Origin: Stutzerimonas stutzeri
GTDB lineage: Bacteria > Pseudomonadota > Gammaproteobacteria > Pseudomonadales > Pseudomonadaceae
DNA: 64,000 nucleotides
NCBI GenBank assembly: GCA_002339675.1
Contig: DDKB01000017.1
Span: forward strand, 646,327-710,326
Direction: 5' to 3'
The notes under the pieces were generated by a model. The model searched no databases, was not told where the DNA came from, and was given only the letters and a program-made list of their open reading frames with translations. A program made the position numbers and the translations under genes. How positions within the stretch are numbered: position 1 is the stretch's first letter; every line of letters starts with the position of its first letter. Of the stretch, positions 1 through 7,340 are shown piece by piece.

Positions 1-1
1 G

Positions 2-382
2 ATCCGGGAGGATGACCTGGCAGGTCGCGTGACCCTGGTCAGTGACTATCTCGAAGACAGCGAATCGCTGGCCTGGCTGGGGCTGGCCGATTGCATCGTG
101 TTTCCGTACCAGCACACTCAGGAATCATCGAGTGCCGCCGTGCGTTGGGGGCTGAGCGCAGGCAAGCCGGTGCTTTGCACCCCGCTGGACATCTTCGAGG
201 ACGTGGCCGAGGCAGTAAGCTTCCTACCCGGGACATCCAGCGCGTCCCTGGCCGAAGGGTTGCGCCAGTACCTGCGCGAGCGCCCCGAGGCCAAGCAGCA
301 GCAATGGCTGCGTACCCATGCGTGGGGCGCCGTCTCGGCGCGCTTGCGCAACCTGCTCACTGCCCTGGCCATGCAGGCCTGA
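2..382 (+). CDS. Glycosyltransferase family 4, C-terminal fragment
   Basis: The reading frame is open at the left edge, so only about the last 126 codons are present. The fragment resembles the sugar-nucleotide-binding half of a GT4 (group 1) glycosyltransferase: a 'DCIVFPYQHTQESSSAAVRWGL' type stretch corresponds to the region where these enzymes bind the donor phosphates and the conserved E-x7-E motif sits, followed by the 'GKPVLCTP' strand. It probably belongs to a polysaccharide gene group extending left of the window. Donor and acceptor cannot be told from this fragment. An in-frame GTG lies at 29 but has no reason to be the true start. Confidence 0.7.
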   Translation: MREDDLAGRVTLVSDYLEDSESLAWLGLADCIVFPYQHTQESSSAAVRWGLSAGKPVLCTPLDIFEDVAEAVSFLPGTSSASLAEGLRQYLRERPEAKQQQWLRTHAWGAVSARLRNLLTALAMQA

Positions 383-408
383 CGTCAACCACCCGCTCAC
401 TGCACCCT

Positions 409-433
409 AGGAGCGGGCCACGCCCGCGAAACG
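409..433. repeat. REP-like palindrome, with degenerate copies up to about 505
   Basis: The palindrome GCGGGC (413-418) and GCCCGC (422-427) is flanked by TAGGA on one side and GAAAC on the other, the layout of Pseudomonas REP elements. The same core recurs near 32,352-32,487 and 45,600-45,770. Downstream to about 505 the sequence repeats partial versions (CCGCGAAC, GCGCGAAAC). It sits just after the glycosyltransferase stop, the usual extragenic place for REPs. Confidence 0.75.
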
Positions 434-505
434 CCGAACCCAGCCCCCGCAAAGGGGCGGGTCCGTCCGCGAACCGCTCCCCGCGCGAAACGAACCCAAC
501 CCCTG

Positions 506-699
506 CGAAGCAGCGTGCCATACCCGCGAACCTGGCCCGGGTAATCGCATTCTTAAATCGAATCCATTGCGCGCGTCGCGCCGATGACGCTCGGGCCAAG
601 GCATCTGCGACATCAAATTGACGAATAGCCCGTCTGGCTTACCGGTTGTCGGTTAATTGACTCCGCCCATAGAACAATTCATTTCAACGGTTACTCTCT
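506..699. other. Intergenic stretch between REP block and surface-protein leader
   Basis: No convincing gene is visible here. The stretch becomes less GC-rich after about 600 (for example around 640-690). That would suit a promoter for the S-layer-like gene at 826, but I cannot point to clear -35 and -10 boxes. Confidence 0.35.
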
Positions 700-825
700 T
701 GAGGCAGGCGCAAGCCAGCAAACCCATCAGGGAGGCTATGCCCAAGGGGTTGCGAGCAGGTTGGGTCGACGGGCCTCATCCCTGCGCAAGCCTGTAGATC
801 CGAATCGACTAATGGAGATGAAGTA
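700..825 (+). promoter_or_regulatory. Conserved 5' leader of the first S-layer-like gene, candidate structured RNA
   Basis: This leader aligns with the one at 2944-3075. Shared elements in order: a GGC-GCAA-GCC hairpin with a GNRA-type loop (707-716), GGC-TAT-GCC (734-742), CGACGGGC (767-774), AAGCCTG (788-794), CGAATCGACT (801-810) and the TGGAGAT ribosome-binding segment just before ATG 826. Spacings differ by only 1-4 bases from the second copy. CAGGGAGG at 728-735 fits the CANGGANG consensus of RsmA/CsrA. I do not recognise it as a known riboswitch class. Confidence 0.5.
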
Positions 826-2439
826 ATGGCTGTTACCGCACAACAAGTTCAACAACTTTACGTGGGCTACCTGGGCCGCGCTGCAGACCAGGCGGGTCTC
901 GATTATTGGCTCAACGAGCTCAATGCCGACAACGCAACCCTCACCCTTGAGAACCTTCGCTCCAACTTCGTCAACGAGCAGCCCGAATACGCCGCTGCGT
1001 ACCAGGGCCTGAACCGGCAGCAGACCGTCAGCCAGATCTACCAGAACGTCTTTGGCCGTACGCCCAGCGATGCGGAAGTCGCCTACTGGACGTTCGATTC
1101 GAACGTCAACACCGACCAGCTCATCACCGCATTCTTCAATGCGGCCTCGCCGACTGACCGCCTGATCATTGAGAGCAATGTTGCTGCCGCCCAACAAGTC
1201 ACTAGCGCCTATGCAGGCTCGAGCTTGACCGGAACGGCGCTGACCACGCAGCTGAACAACGCCACCGATCAGTACATGATCACCGCCACGACCACCGGCA
1301 GCGGCTCGAGTGCAGTGACGACCTACCAGGTCGGCGGCTCTGGCACGACCTACTCGACCATCCAGGCGGCGGCCCAGGCTGCGTCGCAGCAGGCCCAGGC
1401 TGATTTCGGCACGACCTTCGGTTCCTCGGCGGGGACTACCCTGGCACCGAACCTGTATGGTACGTCAGCAGAAATCACCCTGAACAACCTGACGGATGGC
1501 GCCACCATCACCTTGGCCAACCAGGCGGGCGGCAACCTTCACGAGCTGACGGTCAACGGTTCCGTTGGCGTGGCCAATGCTTCCAGCAGCACGCTTACGC
1601 TGACCACCGCTGCAGGCACCACCGCAGCCCCGGCTGATCCTACCGCAACCACCGACATCACCTCGCTCAAGCTCGGCCTGACCTCCAACACCGAGGTGGT
1701 GCTGGCCACACTGACCGACCTCAAGACCATCGACGCATCCGCCTCGACCGGTAATCTCACCATCGACGCATCGGATGCCAGCTTTACCCAGCTAAGCAGC
1801 GTCATGGGTGGTAGCGGCAATGACACGCTGACCGTCGGCGCGGTCGCGGAGAAAGGCAGCCTCAGCGTCATGGGTGGCGCAGGCAATGACAACCTGACCG
1901 TCGTGTCCGGCAACGGCGCGCTGACGGTGGACGCTGGTGCTGGCAACGACGTGGTCAACCTCACCGCCAACGGCGCGACCTCCACCGACGCGCATTCGGC
2001 AGCGATCACGCTGGGTGCCGGCAATGACCGTTTGAACGTAGCGACGCTGGCCAACCTGACTGGAGATGTGGGGGTCACCAGCGCATCGACTGCGGCGCAG
2101 GTTGAGGCGGCTAACGGCGCCTTGATGGCCGGCATGGTCACCGTCACCGACTTCAACGCGTCCCAGGACGTGTTGAGCCTGTCCGGTGTGAAGCTGGGCA
2201 GCTTCAACAATATCGAGCTGGGTAATATCGGGGCGGCTGGCTCTCTGGCCGAAGCGCTGAGCTTGGTGGCAGCGGGCCTTGATACGGTAGCGACCGAGAA
2301 CGCTGCAACCTTCACCTACGGCGGCAACGCCTATGTCTACACCAGTGCTGATACCACGGTTGACGCGGGTGATGGTCTGATCCAGCTGACCGGCGTGACC
2401 ACTGCCCTGACCGAGGGTGGCAACCTGCTGGTGGCGTGA
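826..2439 (+). CDS. RsaA-like S-layer/RTX-type secreted protein with N-terminal DUF4214
   Basis: 537 residues, predicted extracellular and probably exported by a type I (ABC) system, since there is no N-terminal signal peptide. Residues 5-115 hold two DUF4214-type helical units, each with a YLGR/VFGR...YW pattern. Residues about 328-402 contain four RTX-like calcium-binding turns (GGSGND, GGAGND, GAGND twice). The last 100 residues resemble the C-terminal secretion domain of Caulobacter RsaA as I remember it: a V-T-V-T-D start, a YGGNAYVY core, an IQLTGV segment and a hydrophobic end. No cysteine is present, as is usual for such surface proteins. ATG 826 has the GGAGAT site 5-10 bases upstream. 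It is followed by a strong terminator, so it is probably monocistronic. S-layer identity is inferred from composition and architecture. Confidence 0.75.
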   Translation: MAVTAQQVQQLYVGYLGRAADQAGLDYWLNELNADNATLTLENLRSNFVNEQPEYAAAYQGLNRQQTVSQIYQNVFGRTPSDAEVAYWTFDSNVNTDQLITAFFNAASPTDRLIIESNVAAAQQVTSAYAGSSLTGTALTTQLNNATDQYMITATTTGSGSSAVTTYQVGGSGTTYSTIQAAAQAASQQAQADFGTTFGSSAGTTLAPNLYGTSAEITLNNLTDGATITLANQAGGNLHELTVNGSVGVANASSSTLTLTTAAGTTAAPADPTATTDITSLKLGLTSNTEVVLATLTDLKTIDASASTGNLTIDASDASFTQLSSVMGGSGNDTLTVGAVAEKGSLSVMGGAGNDNLTVVSGNGALTVDAGAGNDVVNLTANGATSTDAHSAAITLGAGNDRLNVATLANLTGDVGVTSASTAAQVEAANGALMAGMVTVTDFNASQDVLSLSGVKLGSFNNIELGNIGAAGSLAEALSLVAAGLDTVATENAATFTYGGNAYVYTSADTTVDAGDGLIQLTGVTTALTEGGNLLVA

Positions 2440-2483
2440 TGTATTGACACAGGGGCCCGCCCCGGCCCCCTGTTGCGGCCAGA

Positions 2484-2511
2484 CCCCGCTTCGCAAGAAG
2501 CGGGGTTTTTT
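2484..2511 (+). terminator. Rho-independent terminator after the first S-layer-like gene
   Basis: CCCCGCTT (2484-2491) pairs with AAGCGGGG (2498-2505) around a 6-base loop, and a run of six T follows at once (2506-2511). It ends the transcript of the gene at 826-2439. Confidence 0.9.
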
Positions 2512-2943
2512 GTGCATGAGCGGCTAGGGCGGCGGCGTGTTGAGTCGTCTATTGCGTGCTGGCTACTGTGCGCAGGGTCACGTTTGGTTGCCGTTGCCGC
2601 CGTGAGCGGCATGCGTCGCGGGACCGCTCGTCGGCACTCAGGGCGCGGCGACGCGCACCTGGTCCGCTTCAAGGCAGACGAAGCGCCGAGCGGCGCGAGG
2701 CCAAGCAATCCGGCCTCTTCGGCTTATCGCGGTGCGTTATAAGGCACTGGTAACGCTACGAAACTCGCGTGCGACCGATCAGTTATTGACCAGTTCCATA
2801 AATTTTCCCTAAACGAAACGGTCAGCCGCTGCGCCATTGTTGACGTCAGGCACTTGTTATTCCACGAACCGCTTCGGTATGCTCCTCCCGCAGCTGAGAG
2901 AGCTGGCCATGTGATTTTAGATCGCCATGCCGTTTTCCCCGCT
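2512..2943. other. Intergenic stretch, no gene seen
   Basis: Open frames here lack ribosome-binding sites and recognisable products. The part from about 2740 to 2880 is less GC-rich and lies directly upstream of the conserved leader, so a promoter for the gene at 3076 is most likely there. I could not identify boxes with confidence. Confidence 0.35.
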
Positions 2944-3075
2944 GTGTCGGCGTAAGCCGACTTCCCATTGAGGGGGCTGTGCCCCGATGGGGCATGGCAA
3001 CAGGCCGGGGCCGACGGGCTCTGTTCCGGATGGAAGCCTGAATGTCGATTCGACTCATATTGGAGATTTAAAGTA
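2944..3075 (+). promoter_or_regulatory. Conserved 5' leader of the second S-layer-like gene, candidate structured RNA
   Basis: Second copy of the leader described for 700-825. Elements: TCGGC-GTAA-GCCGA hairpin with a GNRA loop (2947-2960), GGGGC-TGT-GCCCC hairpin (2973-2985), CGACGGGC (3012-3019), AAGCCTG (3034-3040), CGATTCGACT (3046-3055) and TTGGAGAT before ATG 3076. Both hairpins have longer stems than in the first copy but keep the loop types. This suggests selection on RNA structure rather than simple copying. Confidence 0.5.
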
Positions 3076-4863
3076 ATGGCTGTTACTTCTGCACAAGTGC
3101 AAGAGCTGTATGTTGCTTACCTTGGACGTGCTGCTGACAAAGCTGGTCTGGACTACTGGACTGCTGAACTCAACGCAACTCCTGCCGTCCTGACCCTCGA
3201 AGACCTGCGCGCCAACTTCGTGAACGAGCAGCCTGAATATGCCGCGATCTACGGTGACCTGACTCGCGAAGAAACCGTAGTTCAGATCTACAACAACCTG
3301 TTCGGCCGTACTCCCGATGCGGCTGGCCTGACTTACTGGACGACGGGTGACGGCGCCTCCGTCAACGCTGACCAGCTGATGGTTGCCTTCATCTCTGGTG
3401 CCTCGGCGACTGACGCCAAGGTCATCGCCAACAAGACTCTGGTGGCCGAAGTTTACACCAGCACTGCAGGCGCTCAGTTCTCCAAAGCTGATGCTGCGGC
3501 TATTATCTCCGGCGTGGATAACACCAACACCAGCATCTCCACTGCTCTGGACAAGCTTGCCAATGGCAGCCTGAGCGGTATCGCAGTGCCACAAGCTGTT
3601 TCGGCTATCGTTGCCCAGCAAGCCGCTGCCAAAGCAGTGGTTGATTTCGAGAAGGCCAAGGTTTCCGACCTGCAAGCGTTGAGTAAGGATATCGCTGCGC
3701 TGACCACCACCGCTGACAAGCTGAATCTGCTGACTGACGTGACTGCAAGTTCTGCAACTAGCTATAGCGCTCTGCAAACTGCAGTTAGCAACGCGCTGTC
3801 TACCGCCCGGGCCACTGACCTCGGCGGCAGCACCACTGCATCGTTGAAGGCAGCTGCAGTCGTTGCTGCGAGCGATCTGGAAGCGGCTCGCCTCGCCTAC
3901 TTGGCCGCCGACAAGGATGCAGTTGCTAACCTCAATGCATACAAAACTGCATTGGCCGCTGTATCTGCCAACCCGGCTCCGAATGCTGCTGACACTGCTC
4001 AGGCTGTTGCTGTTCTGGCTGCCTACGCCGCCAACACCAACAACACCGCTACCTATGAAGCAGCCCTGACCAAGGCTGGTCTACCTGGCACGACCACTGC
4101 TCAGCAGCTGTACGACAAGCTGGCCGACACGCAGACCACCGCCGCCGAGATCACCAAAATTGGCGACGCGTTTGCTTCCATCAGCCAATTCTCCGCCGTG
4201 AAGTCTTACGCTGCTCAGGAGAACGCTGCGGACAAGGCATCAGGTGCGTTGGCCGCTGCGGTGGACAAGCTGGACGATACCGCTGAGGGCACTACCTACC
4301 TTGGCGAATATAGTGACAACGTTGAGGCCACTGCTAAGGTCGAACTGTCGACCAAGCTGGATGCTCTTGAGGGTCGTGACAAGGCGATCGACACTGCCTA
4401 CGACAGCCTTACGTCTGCATCCACTGCTGCTGGCACTGCGCTGAATAATTCTAATGCCAAGGATGTTGTCGCTGCTGCAGGCGACGCTACCAAGGCTGAT
4501 GTGTTCTATTTCGCGGACGGCGTCAAGGATAGCGATGATTTCTCCATTGGCATCACCAAAGGCGATGTTATCTACCTGGGCAACGGCTTCACTCTGAATA
4601 CGACCGCTCAGTTCAACGATGACGGTGTGTTCGTAGGTGGTAACAACGGCGCTCTGGAAGCTTTCGTTCTGAAAGATGGCAGCGGTGCAATTAACCTGGT
4701 CCTCGAAACCAAGAACTTTGGCAGCGATGGTCTGGCTATCGATAGCACTACTGGCGAGCTCGGTAACACTCCTGACAACATCGCAGTGATCGAACTGAGC
4801 GGCGTTACATCTGTCGATCAGGTCTCCTTCGCCAATGGCGTGGTTAGCTTCAACATCGCGTAA
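3076..4863 (+). CDS. S-layer-like secreted protein with N-terminal DUF4214 and alanine-rich body
   Basis: 595 residues from ATG 3076, chosen because the TTGGAGAT site and the whole upstream leader match the paralogue at 826. Residues 5-115 are a DUF4214 pair closely related to the first gene (AYLGRAADKAGLDYW, NLFGRTPDAAGLTYW). Residues about 130-480 are rich in Ala, Thr, Asp and Lys and look largely helical. The last 110 residues are a beta-rich Asp/Gly/Phe domain (ADVFYFADG, GDVIYLGNGF, VIELSGV) ending in FNIA, typical of type I secreted surface proteins. Codons end in T unusually often (GCT, GTT, GGT, CGT, ACT), unlike neighbouring genes, as seen in highly expressed pseudomonad genes. It may be the most abundant coat protein of this cell. 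The exact role is inferred. Confidence 0.75.
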   Translation: MAVTSAQVQELYVAYLGRAADKAGLDYWTAELNATPAVLTLEDLRANFVNEQPEYAAIYGDLTREETVVQIYNNLFGRTPDAAGLTYWTTGDGASVNADQLMVAFISGASATDAKVIANKTLVAEVYTSTAGAQFSKADAAAIISGVDNTNTSISTALDKLANGSLSGIAVPQAVSAIVAQQAAAKAVVDFEKAKVSDLQALSKDIAALTTTADKLNLLTDVTASSATSYSALQTAVSNALSTARATDLGGSTTASLKAAAVVAASDLEAARLAYLAADKDAVANLNAYKTALAAVSANPAPNAADTAQAVAVLAAYAANTNNTATYEAALTKAGLPGTTTAQQLYDKLADTQTTAAEITKIGDAFASISQFSAVKSYAAQENAADKASGALAAAVDKLDDTAEGTTYLGEYSDNVEATAKVELSTKLDALEGRDKAIDTAYDSLTSASTAAGTALNNSNAKDVVAAAGDATKADVFYFADGVKDSDDFSIGITKGDVIYLGNGFTLNTTAQFNDDGVFVGGNNGALEAFVLKDGSGAINLVLETKNFGSDGLAIDSTTGELGNTPDNIAVIELSGVTSVDQVSFANGVVSFNIA

Positions 4864-4892
4864 GCGCTGTTGCTGCTTGCTTGATGGTGTAG

Positions 4893-4918
4893 AACCCCGG
4901 CTCAGGCCGGGGTTTTTT
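4893..4918 (+). terminator. Rho-independent terminator after the second S-layer-like gene
   Basis: AACCCCGG (4893-4900) pairs with CCGGGGTT (4907-4914) across a short CTCAGG loop, followed by a run of T to 4918. It closes the transcript of the gene at 3076-4863. Confidence 0.9.
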
Positions 4919-4968
4919 ATTGCCCGGAAAAAATGAGCAAGAAAGCCGTCAGGAACATTTTTCGCAGC

Positions 4969-5363
4969 CTATCCCGTCTTTGTGGAGTGCTTGGGTCGTT
5001 CTCTAGGTTTGATGCTCACGTAACGCCCGAGCATCTGCTTGATTTCGCAGGCGAAGCGTGGTGAGCCGAAGGCCCGTTTGGCTGGGTGGCATCGCGCAGC
5101 TGAGCAGTCATCTCTTCCGTTTCGTGCTGCAGGACTAGCGCCCGATAGCACGTGGAACGCTCGTCGTCACCGGAGCCGAGGGCAAGATACTCAGGGCCCG
5201 GCGTTACCCGTCCGGAGCGACGCGTGCCGACAGTGGCGTGCCACGAACGCCATGGATAGGCCTCTGGGTGAGTCACCATTCTGGCTTGCGCGGGAGTCAG
5301 CTCGGTAGCCCATGCAGCAAAGCCCAGTGCGTCAGCCTGAACCCAGCGTTGTGCAGTAATCAT
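4969..5363 (-). pseudogene. REP-associated tyrosine transposase (RAYT, IS200-like) remnant, truncated and frameshifted
   Basis: Two overlapping minus-strand frames together spell the C-terminal third of a RAYT/Y1-transposase family protein. The frame ending near 5016 has the family patterns QARMVTHPEAYPWRSWHA, GPEYLALG and YRALVLQHE (known members read roughly 'vRAGMV.hP..Y.WSS', 'lYLaLG', 'YR.LF'). The frame ending at 4969 supplies the final helix pattern AFGSPRFACEIKQMLGR and a basic PRERP tail. The switch lies near 5070-5100. The N-terminal part with the HUH motif and catalytic tyrosine is missing, cut at about 5363. RAYTs mobilise REP sequences, and REPs occur elsewhere in this window. 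It is surely not functional. Confidence 0.75.
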
Positions 5364-5367
5364 CTAC

Positions 5368-5402
5368 GTAAATGGGGGCTCAGATTTGAGTGCCCCATTT
5401 AC
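5368..5402. terminator. Long hairpin between the transposase remnant and the third surface-protein gene
   Basis: GTAAATGGGG (5368-5377) pairs perfectly with CCCCATTTAC (5393-5402), and inside it CTCA pairs with TGAG. It starts two bases beyond the stop of the minus-strand gene 5405-6352 and probably ends its transcript. There is no T run on that strand, so it may protect the mRNA end rather than act as a classic intrinsic terminator. Confidence 0.5.
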
Positions 5403-5404
5403 CA

Positions 5405-6352
5405 TTAAGCTACGAAATAGTCGAAGCTGTATGTCTGTGCCGGATCGCCATAGCTGGCCGTGCCTGAAATTGCGATCTCGATAGTTTCGCCGGCGAACAC
5501 CTTGGCTGTATCTGAAAAATTCAGGACGGGCTCTTTGTTTAATAGCGATGCCACGTAGGTGTCCATGAGATTACCGCCCCCGGACATGATCCGGACGTAA
5601 ATATTGTCATCGCCGGTGTAGTTGAAGTTCAGGAGGCCATCTTTGTCTGCTTTGAAGCGGAAGATGTCGATGTTATCGCTTTGTGTTGCGCTGTAACGGA
5701 TGTTGACGACGCCGTCTACATGGCCGTTGCTCGCAATAGGCGTGAAGTTGGTCTGATTGTTCCCCGCATCGTTGACCCGATCATCGTAGTGGGACGCTAG
5801 CGGCAGCGTTGAGGCATATTGATCGGATGCCGTTTTCGATGCGGCAACGGTCGAATCCACGTGGTTAACGTTTGAAACAGCTGCCTTTGCCTGCGCGATG
5901 AACGCAGCTGAGCTGCTGTCAGCGCTGAGCGCTTTGGTGGTGAAATACTGGGCACTTTCCACCTTGTTGGCCAGAACCTTGGCATCGGTTAGGGTTTGGC
6001 TATCGGTAGAAGGAGACTTGGCGGCGTTGATCACCGCGTTGACAAAAAAGTCGGAAGTGATGGCACCGGTGGTCAGCTCCGATACCCAGTACGTCTTTCC
6101 CGCAACGTCCGGGGTTCGCTCCAAGAAGTTTTCATACACCTTGTCAACCAGAGCGCTCGCGCTGAGCCCGCCATAGGTGGACCAGTATTCCGGCTGGTTT
6201 GGGCTGGCGAACGAAGCGCGGGTATGCTCCAAGGTCATGGCACCGCTACTGATCTGATCGGCCCAGTACTTTAACCCTGCGTAGTCGGCTGCGCGGCCAA
6301 GAATCCCTATGTACAGCTCCTGAATGCTTGTTTCAATTTGTCCGCGGGTCAT
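5405..6352 (-). CDS. Secreted protein with N-terminal DUF4214 and C-terminal beta domain
   Basis: 315 residues from the ATG at 6352, preceded by AAGGAAG about 7 bases upstream; an earlier in-frame ATG at 6442 lacks such a site and would add 30 residues that do not fit the family. Residues 1-115 form a DUF4214 pair (YIGILGRAADYAGLKYW, YENFLERTPDVAGKTYW). A Ser/Ala/Lys-rich linker follows. The last 110 residues are beta-rich (IDIFRFKADKDGLLNF, GETIEIAISG, YSFDYFVA) and recall pre-peptidase-type domains that accompany type I secreted proteins. It has no signal peptide. It lies opposite in direction to the first two S-layer-like genes and lacks their leader, so it is probably controlled separately. 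Function unknown beyond surface association. Confidence 0.7.
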   Translation of the reverse strand: MTRGQIETSIQELYIGILGRAADYAGLKYWADQISSGAMTLEHTRASFASPNQPEYWSTYGGLSASALVDKVYENFLERTPDVAGKTYWVSELTTGAITSDFFVNAVINAAKSPSTDSQTLTDAKVLANKVESAQYFTTKALSADSSSAAFIAQAKAAVSNVNHVDSTVAASKTASDQYASTLPLASHYDDRVNDAGNNQTNFTPIASNGHVDGVVNIRYSATQSDNIDIFRFKADKDGLLNFNYTGDDNIYVRIMSGGGNLMDTYVASLLNKEPVLNFSDTAKVFAGETIEIAISGTASYGDPAQTYSFDYFVA

Positions 6353-6629
6353 TGAGGTCTTCCTTATGGTTTGGGGTGAAAAGTACAGTGGTACTGTGAA
6401 GGGCAGGCATTCTGCCATCACTGGAGAATGTTTAGCACGCATATTGACGACTGTGCGGCTCGCTGATCGGGCGTCATCGGCGCAGCCATTCCCTGCTTCG
6501 TGGCGGGAGGTTGTGGCAGATGGCTCACGTTCTGCTTGGAATTAGGCCACTTAATCTGTGCTCAACACCATGATCGAAAACCCGCCTCACTTCATCGATG
6601 AGCGCGCGGCGCATCAGGAAGGCGCCGCA

Positions 6630-7178
6630 ATGAACAGAGGAGTGATCTGGTTTACCGGGCTTTCCGGAGCGGGCAAGTCCACGCTGGCCGCTGCGGTCGC
6701 AAATGCATTGGAGGGCGACGGCAGCCGGCCTTACAGGCTGGACGGGGATGTGTTGCGTGCGGGGCTGTGCAGTGACCTGGGATTTTCCCTTGCCGACCGT
6801 TCAGAGAACGTTCGCCGGGTGGGGGAGGTGGCGCGTTTGTTTTACGAGGCGGGGCACCTGGTGTTGGTATCGGCCATATCACCGCTTCGCGCCGACCGGG
6901 ATCGTGCCCGCAGCCTGATTCCGGCTATGCGTTTCATCGAGGTCCATTGCAGCTGTCCGTTGAGCACCTGCGAAGCGCGAGACACCAAAGGGTTATACCG
7001 TCGAGCCCGTGCTGGTGAGCTTGCTGAGTTTACCGGGATTAGCTCTCCTTATGAGGAGCCCGTCGCACCGGAGGTGCAGGTTGACAGTTCGGTGATGTCT
7101 CTGGATCAGCAGGTGAGCTGCGTATTGAAGGAACTTGAGCGCAGTGGCATGCTTCGCCCAGCTCGTTATGGCGGATAG
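6630..7178 (+). CDS. cysC: Adenylyl-sulfate (APS) kinase
   Basis: Phosphorylates APS with ATP to PAPS, the sulfate donor for sulfotransferases. The 182-residue product has the P-loop GLSGAGKST (residues 10-18), the DGD/RxGLCSDLGF substrate segment, ENVRRVGEVA, the ISPLRADRD loop that carries the phosphorylatable serine in this family, and the late GLYRRARAGEL and FTGI motifs. I chose ATG 6630 because AGGAAGG lies 7 bases upstream; GTG 6558 and ATG 6570 are in frame and would add 20-24 residues, which some family members have. ATP sulfurylase genes are not nearby, so APS must come from elsewhere. The sulfotransferase 160 bases downstream suggests that the PAPS made here is for sulfating a surface molecule rather than for cysteine synthesis. 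Confidence 0.9.
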   Translation: MNRGVIWFTGLSGAGKSTLAAAVANALEGDGSRPYRLDGDVLRAGLCSDLGFSLADRSENVRRVGEVARLFYEAGHLVLVSAISPLRADRDRARSLIPAMRFIEVHCSCPLSTCEARDTKGLYRRARAGELAEFTGISSPYEEPVAPEVQVDSSVMSLDQQVSCVLKELERSGMLRPARYGG

Positions 7179-7340
7179 TTGAAGGCCATGCTTCCGTTTT
7201 GGGCCGTGTGTATAAGGCACACTGAACACGTTGGCTGTTTCCTTTGGGCTGAGTGTCGGTCGGAGTAGGCTTAATCCGGTCGAGTCAGCGGCCTGGTCGT
7301 TTCGGCTGTTCCAGCATTTCCAGAGCGTGTCGTGCCCATC

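Noticed and set aside
700..825. Assignment of the leader as a GEMM (c-di-GMP-I) riboswitch
   Set aside because: A GNRA-type hairpin is present, but the conserved GCAAACC, GGGACGCAAAGCC and GGUAGGU-type strings of that class are not.
1539..2517. Two long minus-strand frames opposite the first S-layer-like gene
   Set aside because: Repetitive Ser/Val/Pro translations of the RTX-type region; no start signals.
6500..6545. Sigma-54 promoter upstream of cysC
   Set aside because: TGGCAG is present but the GC element at the right spacing is not.
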